Source of the DNA: Dermacentor variabilis
Taxonomy: Eukaryota > Arthropoda > Arachnida > Ixodida > Ixodidae
Length of the DNA stretch: 64,000 bases
Direction of reading: 5' to 3'
Assembly: GCF_050947875.1 (NCBI RefSeq)
Contig: NW_027460342.1
Coordinates: forward strand, 37,626 to 101,625
Position numbers and translations under genes: made by a program. The notes beneath the pieces were generated by a model that ran no database searches, had not been told where the DNA came from, and saw nothing but the letters and a program-made list of their open reading frames with translations. Of the stretch, positions 12,981-26,117 are shown in pieces (position 1 is the stretch's first letter; each line of letters opens with the position of its first letter).

Positions 12981-15310
12981 GCAGCATCGGCATGCTTTTC
13001 ACGTCGTTTGGTAGAAATCCACGTGCGCCTTCTGCCAAAAGCACCATTTTCATGCATATCGTGTGGTTTTGCAGAAAACTGCGTCCGCGTCTACCAAAAG
13101 ATGCATGTGCATGCTTAAAACGCGTTTTGCCACAAATCCATGTGCGGGTGCTAAAAAGACCAGCATCGGCATGCTTTTCACATCGTTTGGTAGAAATCCA
13201 CGTGCGCGTTCTGCCAAAAGCACCATTTGCATGCATATCGTGTAGTTTTGCAGAAAACTGCGTCCGCGTCTACCAAAAGATGCATGTGCATGCTTAAAAC
13301 GCGTTTTGGCACAAATCCATGTGCGGGTGCTAAAAAGAGCAGCATCGGCATGCTTTTCACGTCGTTTGGTAGAAATCCACGTGCGCGTTCTGCCAAAAGC
13401 ACCATTTGCATGCATATCGTGCGGTTTTGCAGAAAACTGCGTCCGCGTCTACCAAAAGATGCATGTGCATGCTTAAAACGCGTTTTGGCACAAATCCATG
13501 TGCGGGTGCTAAAAAGAGCAGCATCGGCATGCTTTTCACGTCGTTTGGTAGAAATCCACGTGCGCGTTCTGCCAAAAGCACCATTTGCATGCATATCGTG
13601 TGGTTTTGCAGAAAACTGCGTCCGCGTCTACCAAAAGATGCATGTGCATGCTTAAAACGCGTTTTGGCACAAAACAATGTGCGGGTGCTAAAAAGAGCAG
13701 CATCGGCATGCTTTTCACGTCGTTTGGTAGAAATCCACATGCGCGTTCTGCCAAAAGCACCATTTGAATGCATATCGTGTACTTTTGCAGAAAACTGCGT
13801 CCGCGTCTACCAAAAGATGCATGTGCATGCTTAAAACGCGTTTTGCCACAAATCCATGATGCGGGTGCTAAAAAGAGCAGCATCGGCATGCTTTTCACGT
13901 CTTTTGGTAGAAATCCACGTGCGCGTTCTGCCAAAAGTACCATTTGCATGCATATCGTGTGGTTTTGCAGAAAACTGCGTCCGCGTCTACCAAAAGATGC
14001 ATGTGCATGCTTAAAACGCGTTTTTGGCACAAATCCATGTGCGGGTGCTAAAAAGAGCAGCATCGGCATGCTTTTCACGTCGTTTGGTAGAAATCCACGT
14101 GCGCGTTCTGCCAAAAGCATCATTTGCATGCATATCGTGCGGTTTTGCAGAAAACTGCGTCCGCGTCTACCAAAAGATGCATGTGCATGCTTAAAACGCG
14201 TTTTGGCACAAATCCATGTGCGGGTGCTAAAAAGAGCAGCATCGGCATGCTTTTCATGTCGTTTGGTAGAAATCCACGTGCGCGTTCTGCCAAAAGCACC
14301 ATTTGAATGCATATCGTGTAGTTTTTGCATAAAACTGCGTCCGCGTTTACCAAAAGATGCATGTGCATGCTCAAACGCGTTTTGGCACAAATCCATGCGC
14401 GGGTGCTAAAAAGAGCAGCATCGGCATGCTTTTCACGTCGTTTGGTAGAAATCCACGTGCGCGTTCTGCCAAAAGCACCATTTGCATGCATATCGTGCGG
14501 TTTTGCAGAAAACTGCGTCCGCGTCTATCAAAAGATGCATGTGCATGCTTAAAAACGCGTTTTGGCACAAATCCATGTGCGGGTGCTAAAAAGAGCAGCA
14601 TCGGCATGCTTTTCACGTCGTTTGGTAGAAATCCACGTGCGCGTTCTGCCAAAAGCACCATTTGCATGCATATCGTGTGGTTTTGCAGAAAACTGCGTCC
14701 GCGTCTACCAAAAGATGCATGTGCATGCTTAAAACGCGTTTTGGCACAAAACAATGTGCGGGTGCTAAAAAGAGCAGCATCGGCATGCTTTTCACGTCGT
14801 TTGGTAGAAATCCACATGCGCGTTCTGCCAAAAGCACCATTTGAATGCATATCGTGTAGTTTTGCAGAAAACTGCGTCCGCGTCTACCAAAAGATGCATG
14901 TGCATGCTTAAAACGCGTTTTGCCACAAATCCATGATCGGGTGCTAAAAAGAGCAGCATCGGCATGCTTTTCACGTCGTTTGGTAGAAATCCACGTGCGC
15001 GTTCTGCCAAAAGTACCATTTGCATGCATATCGTGTGGTTTTGCAGAAAACTGCGTCCGCGTCTACCAAAAGATGCCTGTGCATGCTTAAAACGCGTTTT
15101 GGCACAAATCCATGTGCGGGTGCTAAAAAGAGCAGCATCGGCATGCTTTTCACGTCGTTTGGTAGAAATCCACGTGCGCGTTCTGCCAAAAGCACCATTT
15201 GCATGCATATCGTGCGGTTTTGCAGAAAACTGCGTCCGCGTCTACCAAAAGATGCATGTGCATGCTTAAAACGCGTTTTGGCACAAATCCATGTGCGGGT
15301 GCTAAAAAGA
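12981..15310 (+). repeat. 13-monomer HOR, copy 2 (~2.33 kb)
   Basis: Second copy of the unit at 10.65-12.98 kb, with the same ordered markers. Correspondence is lost near 15.3 kb, where copy 1 has the GTGCGCCTTCTG type and this copy has GTGCGCGTTCTG followed by GTACC. One-base indels occur near 14,021, 14,323, 14,371 and 14,551. Confidence 0.75.
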
Positions 15311-17815
15311 GCAGCATCGGCATGCTTTTCACGTCGTTTGGTAGAAATCCACGTGCGCGTTCTGCCAAAAGTACCATTTGCATGCATATCGTGTGGTTTT
15401 GCAGAAAACTGCGTCCGCGTCTACCAAAAGATGCATGTGCATGCTTAAAACGCGTTTTGGCACAAATCCATGTGCGGGTGCTAAAAACACCAGCATCGGC
15501 ATGCTTTTCACATCGTTTGGTAGAAATCCACGTGCGCGTTCTGCCAAAAGCACCATTTGCATGCATATCGTGTAGTTTTGCAGAAAACTGCGTCCGCGTC
15601 TACCAAAAGATGAATGTGCATGCTTAAAACGCGTTTTGGCACAAATCCATGTGCGGGTGCTAAAAAGAGCAGCATCGGCATGCTTTTCACGTCGTTTGGT
15701 GGAAATCCACGTGCGCGTTCTGCCAAAAGTACCATTTGCATGCATATCGTGTGGTTTTGCAGAAAACTGCGTCCGCGTCTACCAAAAGATGCATGTGCAT
15801 GCTTAAAACGCGTTTTGGCACAAATCCATGTGCGGGTGCTAAAAAGACCAGCATCGGCATGCTTTTCACATCGTTTGGTAGAAATCCACGTGCGCGTTCT
15901 GCGAAAAGCACCATTTGCATGCATATCGTGTAGTTTTGCAGAAAACTGCGTCCGCGTCTACCAAAAGATGCATGTGCATGCTTAAAACGCGTTTTGGCAC
16001 AAATCCATGTGCGGGTGCTAAAAAAAGCAGCATCGGCATGCTTTTCACGTCGTTTGGTAGAAATCCACGTGCGCGTTCTGCCAAAAGCACCATTTGCATG
16101 CACATCGTGTGGTTTTGCAGAAAACTGCGTCCGCGTCTACCAAAAGATGCATGTGCATGCTTAAAACGCGTTTTGGCACAAATCCATGTGCGAGTGCTAA
16201 AAAGAGCAGCATCGGCATGCTTTTCACGTCGTTTGGTAGAAATCCACATGCGCGTTCTGCCAAAAATACCATTTGCATGCATATCGTGTGGTTTTGCAGA
16301 AAACTGCGTCCGCGTCTACCAAAAGATGCATGTGCATGCTTAAAACGCGTTTTGGCACAAATCCATGTGCGGGTGCTAAAAAGAGCAGCATCGGCATGCT
16401 TTTCACGTCGTTTGGTAGAAATCCACGTGCGCGTTCTGCCAAAAGCACCATTTGAATGCATATCGTGTAGTTTTGCATAAAACTGCGTCCGCGTTTACCA
16501 AAAGATGCATGTGCATGCTTCAAACGCGTTTTGGCACAAATCCATGTGCGGGTGCTAAAAAGAGCAGCATCGGCATGCTTTTCACGTCGTTTGGTAGAAA
16601 TCCACGTGCGCGTTCTGCCAAAAGCACCATTTGCATGCATATCGTGCGGTTTTGCAGAAAACTGCGTCCGCGTCTACCAAAAGATGCATGTGCATGCTTA
16701 AAAACGCGTTTTGGCACAAATCCATGTGCGGGTGCTAAAAAGAGCAGCATCGGCATGCTTTTCACGTCGTTTGGTAGAAATCCACGTGCGCGTTCTGCCA
16801 AAAGCACCATTTGAATGCATATCGTGTAGTTTTGCATAAAACTGCGTCCGCGTTTACCAAAAGATGCATGTGCATGCTTCAAACGCGTTTTGGCACAAAT
16901 CCATCTGCGGGTGCTAAAAAGAGCAGCATCGGCATGCTTTTCACGTCGTTTGGTAGAAATCCACGTGCGCGTTCTGCCGAAAGCACCATTTGCATGCATA
17001 TCGTGTGGTTTTGCAGAAAACTGCGTCCGCGTCTACCAAAAGATGCATGTGCATGCTTAAAACGCGGTTTGGCACAAATCCATGTGCGGGTGCTAAAAAG
17101 AGCAGCATCGGCATGCTTTTCACGTCGTTTGGTAGAAATCCACGTGCGCGTTCTGCCAAAAGCACCATTTGCATGCATATCGTGTGGTTTTGCAGAAAAC
17201 TGCGTCCGCGTGTACCAAAAGATGCATGTGCATGCTTAAAACGCGTTTTGGCACAAAACAATGTGCGGGTGCTAAAAAGAGCAGCATCGGCATGCTTTTC
17301 ACGTCGTTTGGTAGAAATCCACATGCGCGTTCTGCCAAAAGCACCATTTGCATGCATATCGTGTGGTTTTGCAGAAAACTGCGTCCGCGTCTACCAAAAG
17401 ATGCATGTGCATGCTTAAAACGCGTTTTGCCACAAATCCATGTGCGGGTGCTAAAAAGAGCAGCATCGGCATGCTTTTCACGTCGTTTGGTAGAAATCCA
17501 CGTGCGCGTTCTGCCAAAAGCACCATTTGCATGCATATCGTGTGGTTTTGCAGAAAACTGCGTCCGCGTCGACCAAAAGATGCATGTGCATGCTTAAAAC
17601 GCGTTTTGGCACAAAACAATGTGCGGGTGCTAAAAAGAGCAGCATCGGCATGCTTTTCACGTCGTTTGGTAGAAATCCACATGCGCGTTCTGCCAAAAGC
17701 ACCATTTGCATGCATATAGTGTGGTTTTGCAGAAAACTGCGTCCGCGTCTACCAAAAGATGCATGTGCATGCTTAAAACGCGTTTTGGCACAAATCCATG
17801 TGCGGGTGCTAAAAA
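15311..17815 (+). repeat. Subfamily 1 monomers next to the subfamily boundary
   Basis: About 14 monomers. Short local duplications are visible: the ATTTGAATGCAT plus GCATAAAACTG monomer recurs 359 bp apart (16,452 and 16,811), and the CAAAACAATG plus CACATGCGCG monomer recurs about 358 bp apart (17,254 and 17,611). The last monomer before the boundary carries CACATGCGCG at 17,679. No other element is present. Confidence 0.75.
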
Positions 17816-20800
17816 GAGCAGCATCAGCATGCTTTTCACGTCGTTTGGTAGAAATCCACGCGCGCGTTCTGCCAAAAGCACCATTTGCATGCATATCGTG
17901 TGGTTTTGCAGAAAACTGCGTCCGCGTCTACCAAAAGATGCATGCGCATGCTTAAAACGCGTTTTGGCACAAATCCATGTGCGGGTGCTAAAAAGAGCAG
18001 CATCGGCATGCTTTTCACGTCGTTTGGTAGAAATCCACACGCGCGTTCTGCCAAAAGCACCATTTGCATGCCTATCGTGTGGTTTTGCAGAAAACTGCGT
18101 CCGCGTCTACCAAAAGATGCATACGCATGCTTAAAACGCGCTTTGGCACAAATCCATGTGCGGATGTTAAAAAGAGCAGCATCGGCATGCTTTTCACGTC
18201 GTTTGGTAGAAATCCACGCGCGCGTTCTGCCAAAAGCACCATTTGCATGCATATCGTGTGGTTTTGCAGAAAACTGCGTCCGCGTCTACCAAAAGATGCA
18301 TGCGCATGCTTAAAACGCGTTTTGGCACAAATCCATGTGCGGGTGCTAAAAAGAGCAGCATCGGCATGCTTTTCACGTCGTTTGGTAGAAATCCACACGC
18401 GCGTTCTGCCAAAAGCACCATTTGCATGCATAGCGTGTGGTTTTGCAGAAAACTGCGTCCGCGTCTACCAAAAGATGCATGTGCATGCTAAAAACGCGTT
18501 TTGGCACAAATCCATGTGCGGGTGCTAAAAAGAGCAGCATCGGCATGCTTTTCACGTCGTTTGGTAGAAATCCACGCGCGCGTTCTGCCAAAAGCACCAT
18601 TTGCATGCCTATCGTGTGGTTTTGCAGAAAACTGCGTCCGCGTCTACCAAAAGATGCATGCGCATGCTTAAAACGCGCTTTGGCACAAATCCATGTGCGG
18701 ATGTTAAAAAGCGCAGCATCGGCATGCTTTTCACACGTCGTTTGGTAGAAATCCACGCGCGCGTTCTGCCAAAAGCACCATTTGCATGCATATCGTGTGG
18801 TTTTGCAGAAAACTGCGTCCGCGTCTACCAAAAGATGCATGCGCATGCTTAAAACGCGTTTTGGCACAAATCCATGTGCGGGTGCTAAAAAGAGCAGCAT
18901 CGGCATGCTTTTCACGTCGTTTGGCAGAAATCCACGCGCGCGTTCTGCCAAAAGCACCATCTGCATGCCTATCGTGTGGTTTTGCAAAAAACTGCGTCCG
19001 CGTCTACCAAAAGATGCATGCGCATGCTTAAAACGCGTTTTGGCACAAATCCATGTGCGGATGTTAAAAAGAGCAGCATCGGCATGCTTTTCACGTCGTT
19101 TGGTAGAAATCCACGCGCGCGTTCTGCCAAAAGCACCATTTGCATGCATATCGTGTGGTTTTGCAGAAAGCTGCGTCCGCGTCTACCAAAATATGCATGC
19201 GCATGCTTAAAACGCGTTTTGGCACAAATCCATGTGCGGGTGCTAAAAAGAGCAGCATCGGCATGCTTTTCACGTCGTTTGGTAGAAATCCACGCGCGCG
19301 TTCTGCCAAAAGCACCATTTGCATGCATACCATGTGGTTTTGCAGAAAACTGCGTCCGCGTCTACCAAAAGATGCATGTGCATGCTTAAAACGCGTTTTG
19401 GCACAAATCCATGTGCGGGTGCTAAAAAGAGCAGCATCGGCATGCTTTTCACGTCGTTTGGTAGAAATCCACGCGCGCGTTCTGCCAAAAGCACCATTTG
19501 CATGCCTATCGCGTGGTTTTGCAGAAAACTGCGTCCGCGTCTACCAAAAGATGCATGCGCATGCTTAAAACGCGTTTTGGCACAAATCCATGTGCGGATG
19601 TTAAAAAGAGCAGCATCGGCATGCTTTTCACGTCGTTTGGTAGAAATCCACGCGCGCGTTCTGCGAAAAGCACCATTTGCATGCATATCGTGTGGTTTTG
19701 CAGAAAACTGCGTCCGCGTCTACCAAAAGATGCATGCGCATGCTTAAAACGCGTTTTGGCACAAATCCATGTGGGGGTGCTAAAAAGAGCAGCATCGGCA
19801 TGCTTTTCACGTCGTTTGGTAGAAATCCACACGCGCGTTCTTCCAAAAGCACCATTTGCATGCATATCGTGTGGTTTTGCAGAAAACTGCGTCCGCGTCT
19901 ACCAAAAGATGCATGTGCATGCTAAAAACGCGTTTTGGCACAAATCCATGTGCGGGTGCTAAAAAGAGCAGCATCGGCATGCTTTTCACGTCGTTTGGTA
20001 GAAATCCACGCGCGCGTTCTGCCAAAAGCATCATTTGCATGCATATCGTGTGGTTTTGCAGAAAACTGCGTCCGCGTCTACCAAAAGATGCATGCGCATG
20101 CTTAAAACGCGTTTTGGCACAAATCCATGTGCGGGTGCTAAAAAGGGCAGCATCGGCATGCTTTTCACGTCGTTTGGTAGAAATCCACACGCGCGTTCTG
20201 CAAAAGCACCATTTGCATGCATATCGTGTGGTTTTGCAGAAAACTGCGTCCGCGTCTACCAAAAGATGCATGCGCATGCTTAAAACGCGCTTTGGCACAA
20301 ATCCATGTGCGGATGTGTAAAAGAGCAGCATCGGCATGCTTTTCACGTCGTTTGGTAGAAATCCACGCGCGCGTTCTGCGAAAAGCACCATTTGCATGCA
20401 TATCGTGTGGTTTTGCAGAAAACTGCGTCCGCGTCTACCAAAAGATGCATGCGCATGCTTAAAACGCGTTTTGGCACAAATCCATGTGCGGGTGCTAAAA
20501 AGAGCAGCATCGGCATGCTTTTCACGTCGTTTGGTAGAAATCCACACGCGCGTTCGGCCAAAACCACCATTTGCATGCCTATCGTGTGGTTTTGCAGAAA
20601 ACTGCGTCCGCGTCTACCAAAAGATGCATGCGCATGCTTAAAACGCGTTTTGGCACAAATCCGTGTGCGGATGTTAAAAAGAGCAGCATCGGCATGCTTT
20701 TCACGTCGTTTGGTAGAAATCCACGCGCGCGTTCTGCCAAAAGCACCATTTGCATGCATATCGTGTGGTTTTGCAGAAAACTGCGTCCGCGTCTACCAAA

Positions 20801-23449
20801 AGATGCATGCGCATGCTTTAAAACGCGTTTTGGCACAAATCCATGTGCGGGTGCTAAAAAGAGCAGCATCGGCATGCTTTTCACGTCGTTTGGTAGAAAT
20901 CCACACGCGCGTTCTGCCAAAAGCACCATTTGCATGCCTATCGTGTGGTTTTGCAGAAAACTGCGTCCGCGTCTACCAAAAGATGCATGCGCATGCTTAA
21001 AACGCGCTTTGGCACAAATCCATGTGCGGATGTTAAAAAGAGCAGCATCGGCATGCTTTTCACGTCGTTTGGTAGAAATCACGCTGCGTTCTGCCAAAAG
21101 CACCATTTGCATGCCTATCGTGTGGTTTTGCAGAAAACTGCGTCCGCGTCTACCAAAAGATGCATGCGCATGCTTAAAACGCGTTTTGGCACAAATCCAT
21201 GTGCGGATGTTAAAAAGAGCAGCATCGGCATGCTTTTCACGTCGTTTGGTAGAAATCCACGCGCGCGTTCTGCCAAAAGCACCATTTGCATGCATATCGT
21301 GTGGTTTTGCAGAAAACTGCGTCCGCGTCTACCATAAGATGCATGCGCATGCTTAAAACGCGTTTTGGCACAAATCCATGTGCGGGTGCTAAAAAGAGCA
21401 GCATCGGCATGCTTTTCACGTCGTTTGGTAGAAATCCACACGCGCGTTCTGCCAAAAGCACCATTTGCATGCCTATCGTGTGGTTTTGCAGAAAACTGCG
21501 TCCGCGTCTACCAAAAGATGCATGCGCATGCTTAAAACGCGCTTTGGCACAAATCCATGTGCGGATGTTAAAAAGAGCAGCATCGGCATGCTTTTCACGT
21601 CGTTTGGTAGAAATCCACGCGCGCGTTCTGCCAAAAGCACCATTTGCATGCATATCGTGTGGTTTTGCAGAAAACTGCGTCCGCGTCTACCAAAAGATGC
21701 ATGCGCATGCTTAAAACGCGTTTTGGCACAAATCCATGTGCGGGTGCTAAAAAGAGCAGCATCGGCATGCTTTTCACGTCGTTTGGTAGAAATCCACACG
21801 CGCGTTCTGCCAAAAGCACCATTTGCATGCATATCGTGTGGTTTTGCAGAAAACTGCGTCCGCGTCTACCAAAAGATGCATGCGCATGCTTAAAACGCGC
21901 TTTGGCACAAATCCATGTGCGGATGTTAAAAAGAGCAGCATCGGCATGCTTTTCACGTCGTTTGGTAGAAATCCACGCGCGCGTTCTGCCAAAAGCACCA
22001 TTTGCATGCATATCGTGTGGTTTTGCAGAAAACTGCGTCCGCGTCTACCAAAAGATGCATGCGCATGCTTAAAACGCGTTTTGGCACAAATCCATGTGCG
22101 GGTGCTAAAAAGAGCAGCATCGGCATGCTTTTTCACGGTCGTTTGGTAGAAATCCACACGCGCGTTCGGCCAAAACCACCATTTGCATGCCTATCGTGTG
22201 GTTTTGCAGAAACCTGCGTCCGCGTCTACCAAAAGATGCATGCGCCTGCTTAAAACGCGTTTTGGCACAAATCCGTGTGCGGATGTTAAAAAAGAGCAGC
22301 ATCGGCATGCTTTTCACGTCGTTTGGTAGAAATCCACGCGCGCGTTCTGCCAAAAGCACCATTTGCATGCATATCGTGTGGTTTTGCAGAAAACTGCGTC
22401 CGCGTCTACCAAAAGATGCATGCGCATGCTTAAAACGCGTTTTGGCACAAATCCATGTGCGGGTGCTAAAAGAGCAGCATCGGCATGCTTTTCACGTCGT
22501 TTGGTAGAAATCCACACGCGCGTTCTGCCAAAAGCACCATTTGCATGCCTATCGTGTGGTTTTGCAGAAAACTGCGTCCGCGTCTACCAAAAGATGCATG
22601 CGCATGCTTAAAACGCGCTTTGGCACAAATCCATGTGCGGATGTTAAAAGAGCAGCATCGGCATGCTTTTCACGTCGTTTGGTAGAAATCCACGCGCGCG
22701 TTCTGCCAAAAGCACCATTTGCATGCCTATCGTGTGGTTTTGCAGAAAACTGCGTCCGCGTCTACAAAAGATGCATGCGCATGCTTAAAACGCGTTTTGG
22801 CACAAATCCATGTGCGGATGTTAAAAAGAGCAGCATCGGCATGCTTTTCACGTCGTTTGGTAGAAATCCACGCGCGCGTTCTGCCAAAAGCACCATTTGC
22901 ATGCATATCGTGTGGTTTTGCAGAAAACTGCGTCCCGTCTACCAAAGATGCATGCGCATGCTTAAAACGCGTTTTGGCACAAATCCATGTGCGGTGCTAA
23001 AAAGAGCAGCAATCGGCATGCTTTTCACGTCGTTTGGTAGAAATCCACACGCGCGTTCTGCCAAAAGCACCATTTGCATGCCTATCGTGTGGTTTTGCAG
23101 AAAACTGCGTCCGCGTCTACCAAAAGATGCATGCGCATGCTTAAAAACGCGCTTTGGCACAAATCCATGTGCGGATGTTAAAAAGAGCAGCATCGGCATG
23201 CTTTTCACGTCGTTTGGTAGAAATCCACGCGCGCGTTCTGCCAAAAGCACCATTTGCATGCATATCGTGTGGTTTTGCAGAAAACTGCGTCGCGTCTACC
23301 AAAAGATGCATGCGCATGCTTAAAACGCGTTTTGGCACAAATCCATGTGCGGGTGCTAAAAAGAGCAGCATCGGCATGCTTTTTCACGTCGTTTGGTAGA
23401 AATCCACACGCGCGTTCTGCCAAAAGCACCATTTGCATGCCTATCGTGT
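17816..23449 (+). repeat. First subfamily 2 block, mixed register with indels
   Basis: About 31 monomers alternating between two classes: one with CCTATCG, ACGCGCTTTGG and GGATGTT, the other with CATATCG, ACGCGTTTTGG and GGGTGCT. The first monomers show intermediate states, such as GATGCATACGCATGC near 18,117. Between about 20.2 and 23.4 kb there are many one- or two-base indels in both directions (for example AAATCACGCTGCG near 21,077, CTTTTTCACGGTCG near 22,129, CGTCCCGTCTACCAAAG near 22,932, GCGGTGCT near 22,991, GCAATCGG near 23,009). Confidence 0.75.
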
Positions 23450-25912
23450 GGTTTTGCAGAAAACTGCGTCCGCGTCTGCCAAAAGATGCATGCGCATGCT
23501 TAAAACGCGCTTTGGCACAAATCCATGTGCGGATGTTAAAAAGAGCAGCATCGGCATGCTTTTCACGTCGTTTGGTAGAAATCCACGCGCGCGTTCTGCC
23601 AAAAGCACCATTTGCATGCATATCGTGTGGTTTTGCAGAAAACTGCGTCCGCGTCTACCAAAAGATGCATGCGCATGCTTAAAACGCGTTTTGGCACAAA
23701 TCCATGTGCGGGTGATAAAAAGAGCAGCATCGGCATGCTTTTCACGTCGTTTGGTAGAAATCCACACGCGCGTTCTGCCAAAACCACCATTTGCATGCAT
23801 ATCGTGTGGTTTTGCAGAAAACTGCGTCCGCGTCTACCAAAAGATGCATGTGCATGCTAAAAACGCGTTTTGGCACAAATCCATGTGCGGGTGCTAAAAA
23901 GAGCAGCATCGGCATGCTTTTCACGTCGTTTGGTAGAAATCCACGCGCGCGTTCTGCCAAAAGCACCATTTGCATGCATATCGTGTGGTTTTGCAGAAAA
24001 CTGCGTCCGCGTCTACCAAAAGATGCATGCGCATGCTTAAAACGCGTTTTGGCACAAATCCATGTGCGGGTGCTAAAAAGAGCAGCATCGGCATGCTTTT
24101 CACGTCGTTTGGTAGAAATCCACACGCGCGTTGTGCCAAAAGCACCATTTGCATGCATATCGTGTGGTTTTGCAGAAAACTGCGTCCACGTCTACCAAAA
24201 GATGCATGTGCATGCTAAAAACGCGTTTTGGCACAAATCCATGTGCGGGTGCTAAAAAGAGCAGCATCGGCATGCTTTTCACGTCGTTTGGTAGAAATCC
24301 ACGCGCGCGTTCTGCCAAAAGCATCATTTGCATGCATATCGTGTGGTTTTGCAGAAAACTGCGTCCGCGTCTACCAAAAGATGCATGCGCATGCTTAAAA
24401 CGCGTTTTGGCACAAATCCATGTGCGGGTGCTAAAAAGAGCAGCATCGGCATGCTTTTCACGTCGTTTGGTAGAAATCCACACGCGCGTTCTGCCAAAAG
24501 CACCATTTGCATGCCTATCGTGTGGTTTTGCAGAAAACTGCGTCCGCGTCTACCAAAAGATGCATGCGCATGCTTAAAACGCGCTTTGGCACAAATCCAT
24601 GTGCGGATGTTAAAAAGAGCAGCATCGGCATGCTTTTCACGTCGTTTGGTAGAAATCCACACGCGCGTTCTGCCAAAAGCACCATTTGCATGCATATCGT
24701 GTGGTTTTGCAGAAAACTGCGTCCGCGTCTACCAAAAGATGCATGCGCATGCTTAAAACGCGTTTTGGCACAAATCCATGTGCGGGTGCTAAAAAGAGCA
24801 GCATCGGCATGCTTTTCACGTCGTTTGGTAGAAATCCACACGCGCGTTCTGCCAAAAGCACCATTTGCATGCATATCGTGTGGTTTTGCAGAAAACTGCG
24901 TCCGCGTCTACCAAAAGATGCATGCGCATGCTTAAAACGCGCTTTGGCACAAATCCATGTGCGGATGTTAAAAAGAGCAGCATCGGCATGCTTTTCACGT
25001 CGTTTGGTAGAAATCTACGCGCGCGTTCTGCCAAAAGCACCATTTGCATGCATATCGTGTGGTTTTGCAGAAAACTGCGTCCGCGTCTACCAAAAGATGC
25101 ATGCGCATGCTTAAAACGCGTTTTGGCACAAATCCATGTGCGGGTGCTAAAAAGAGCAGCATCGGCATGCTTTTCACGTCGTTTGGTAGAAATCCACACG
25201 CGCGTTCTGCCAAAACCACCATTTGCATGCATATCGTGTGGTTTTGCAGAAAACTGCGTCCGCGTCTACCAAAAGATGCATGTGCATGCTAAAAACGCGT
25301 TTTGGCACAAATCCATGTGCGGGTGCTAAAAAGAGCAGCATCGGCATGCTTTTCACGTCGTTTGGTAGAAATCCACGCGCGCGTTCTGCCAAAAGCACCA
25401 TTTGCATGCATATCGTGTGGTTTTGCAGAAAACTGCGTCCGCGTCTACCAAAAGATGCATGCGCATGCTTAAAACGCGTTTTGGCACAAATCCATGTGCG
25501 GGTGCTAAAAAGAGCAGCATCGGCATGCTTTTCACGTCGTTTGGTAGAAATCCACACGCGCGTTGTGCCAAAAGCACCATTTGCATGCATATCGTGTGGT
25601 TTTGCAGAAAACTGCGTCCACGTCTACCAAAAGATGCATGTGCATGCTAAAAACGCGTTTTGGCACAAATCCATGTGCGGGTGCTAAAAAGAGCAGCATC
25701 GGCATGCTTTTCACGTCGTTTGGTAGAAATCCACGCGCGCGTTCTGCCAAAAGCATCATTTGCATGCATATCGTGTGGTTTTGCAGAAAACTGCGTCCGC
25801 GTCTACCAAAAGATGCATGCGCATGCTTAAAACGCGTTTTGGCACAAATCCATGTGCGGGTGCTAAAAAGAGCAGCATCGGCATGCTTTTCACGTCGTTT
25901 GGTAGAAATCCA
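23450..25912 (+). repeat. 8-monomer HOR (1,432-bp period), first site
   Basis: A segment of about 1.03 kb at 23,450-24,480 recurs at 24,882-25,912, a shift of 1,432 bp or exactly 8 x 179. Linked markers shared by both copies include GTTGTGCCAAAAG (24,131 and 25,563), GCGTCCACGTC in A (near 24,182 and 25,614) and CAAAACCACC. After 24.48/25.91 kb the copies diverge. Confidence 0.8.
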
Positions 25913-26117
25913 CACGCGTGTTCTGCCAAAAGCACCATTTGCATGCATATCGTGTGGTTTTGCAGAAAACTGCGTCCGCGTCTACCAAAAGATGCATGTC
26001 CATGCTAAAAACGCGTTTTGGCACAAATCCATGTGCGGGTGCTAAAAAGAGCAGCATCGGCATGCTTTTCACGTCGTTTGGTAGAAATCCACGCGCGCGT
26101 TCTGCCAAAAGCACCAT

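Larger units (their letters stand above)
1..17815 (+). repeat. Subfamily 1 of the satellite
   Basis: About 99 monomers whose C subunit ends mostly in CACGTGCGCG (sometimes CACATGCGCG or CACGTGCGCC) and whose B subunit reads GCATGTGCATGC. Variants seen essentially only here include GACCAGCATCGG with CACATCG in C, ATTTTCATGCAT and ATTTGAATGCAT in A, and GTACCATTT in A. The boundary with subfamily 2 lies between 17,772 (last consistent GTGCATGC state) and 17,857 (first CACGCGCGCG tail). The monomer GTGCGGATGTT and CCTATCG variants of subfamily 2 are absent from this block. Confidence 0.9.
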
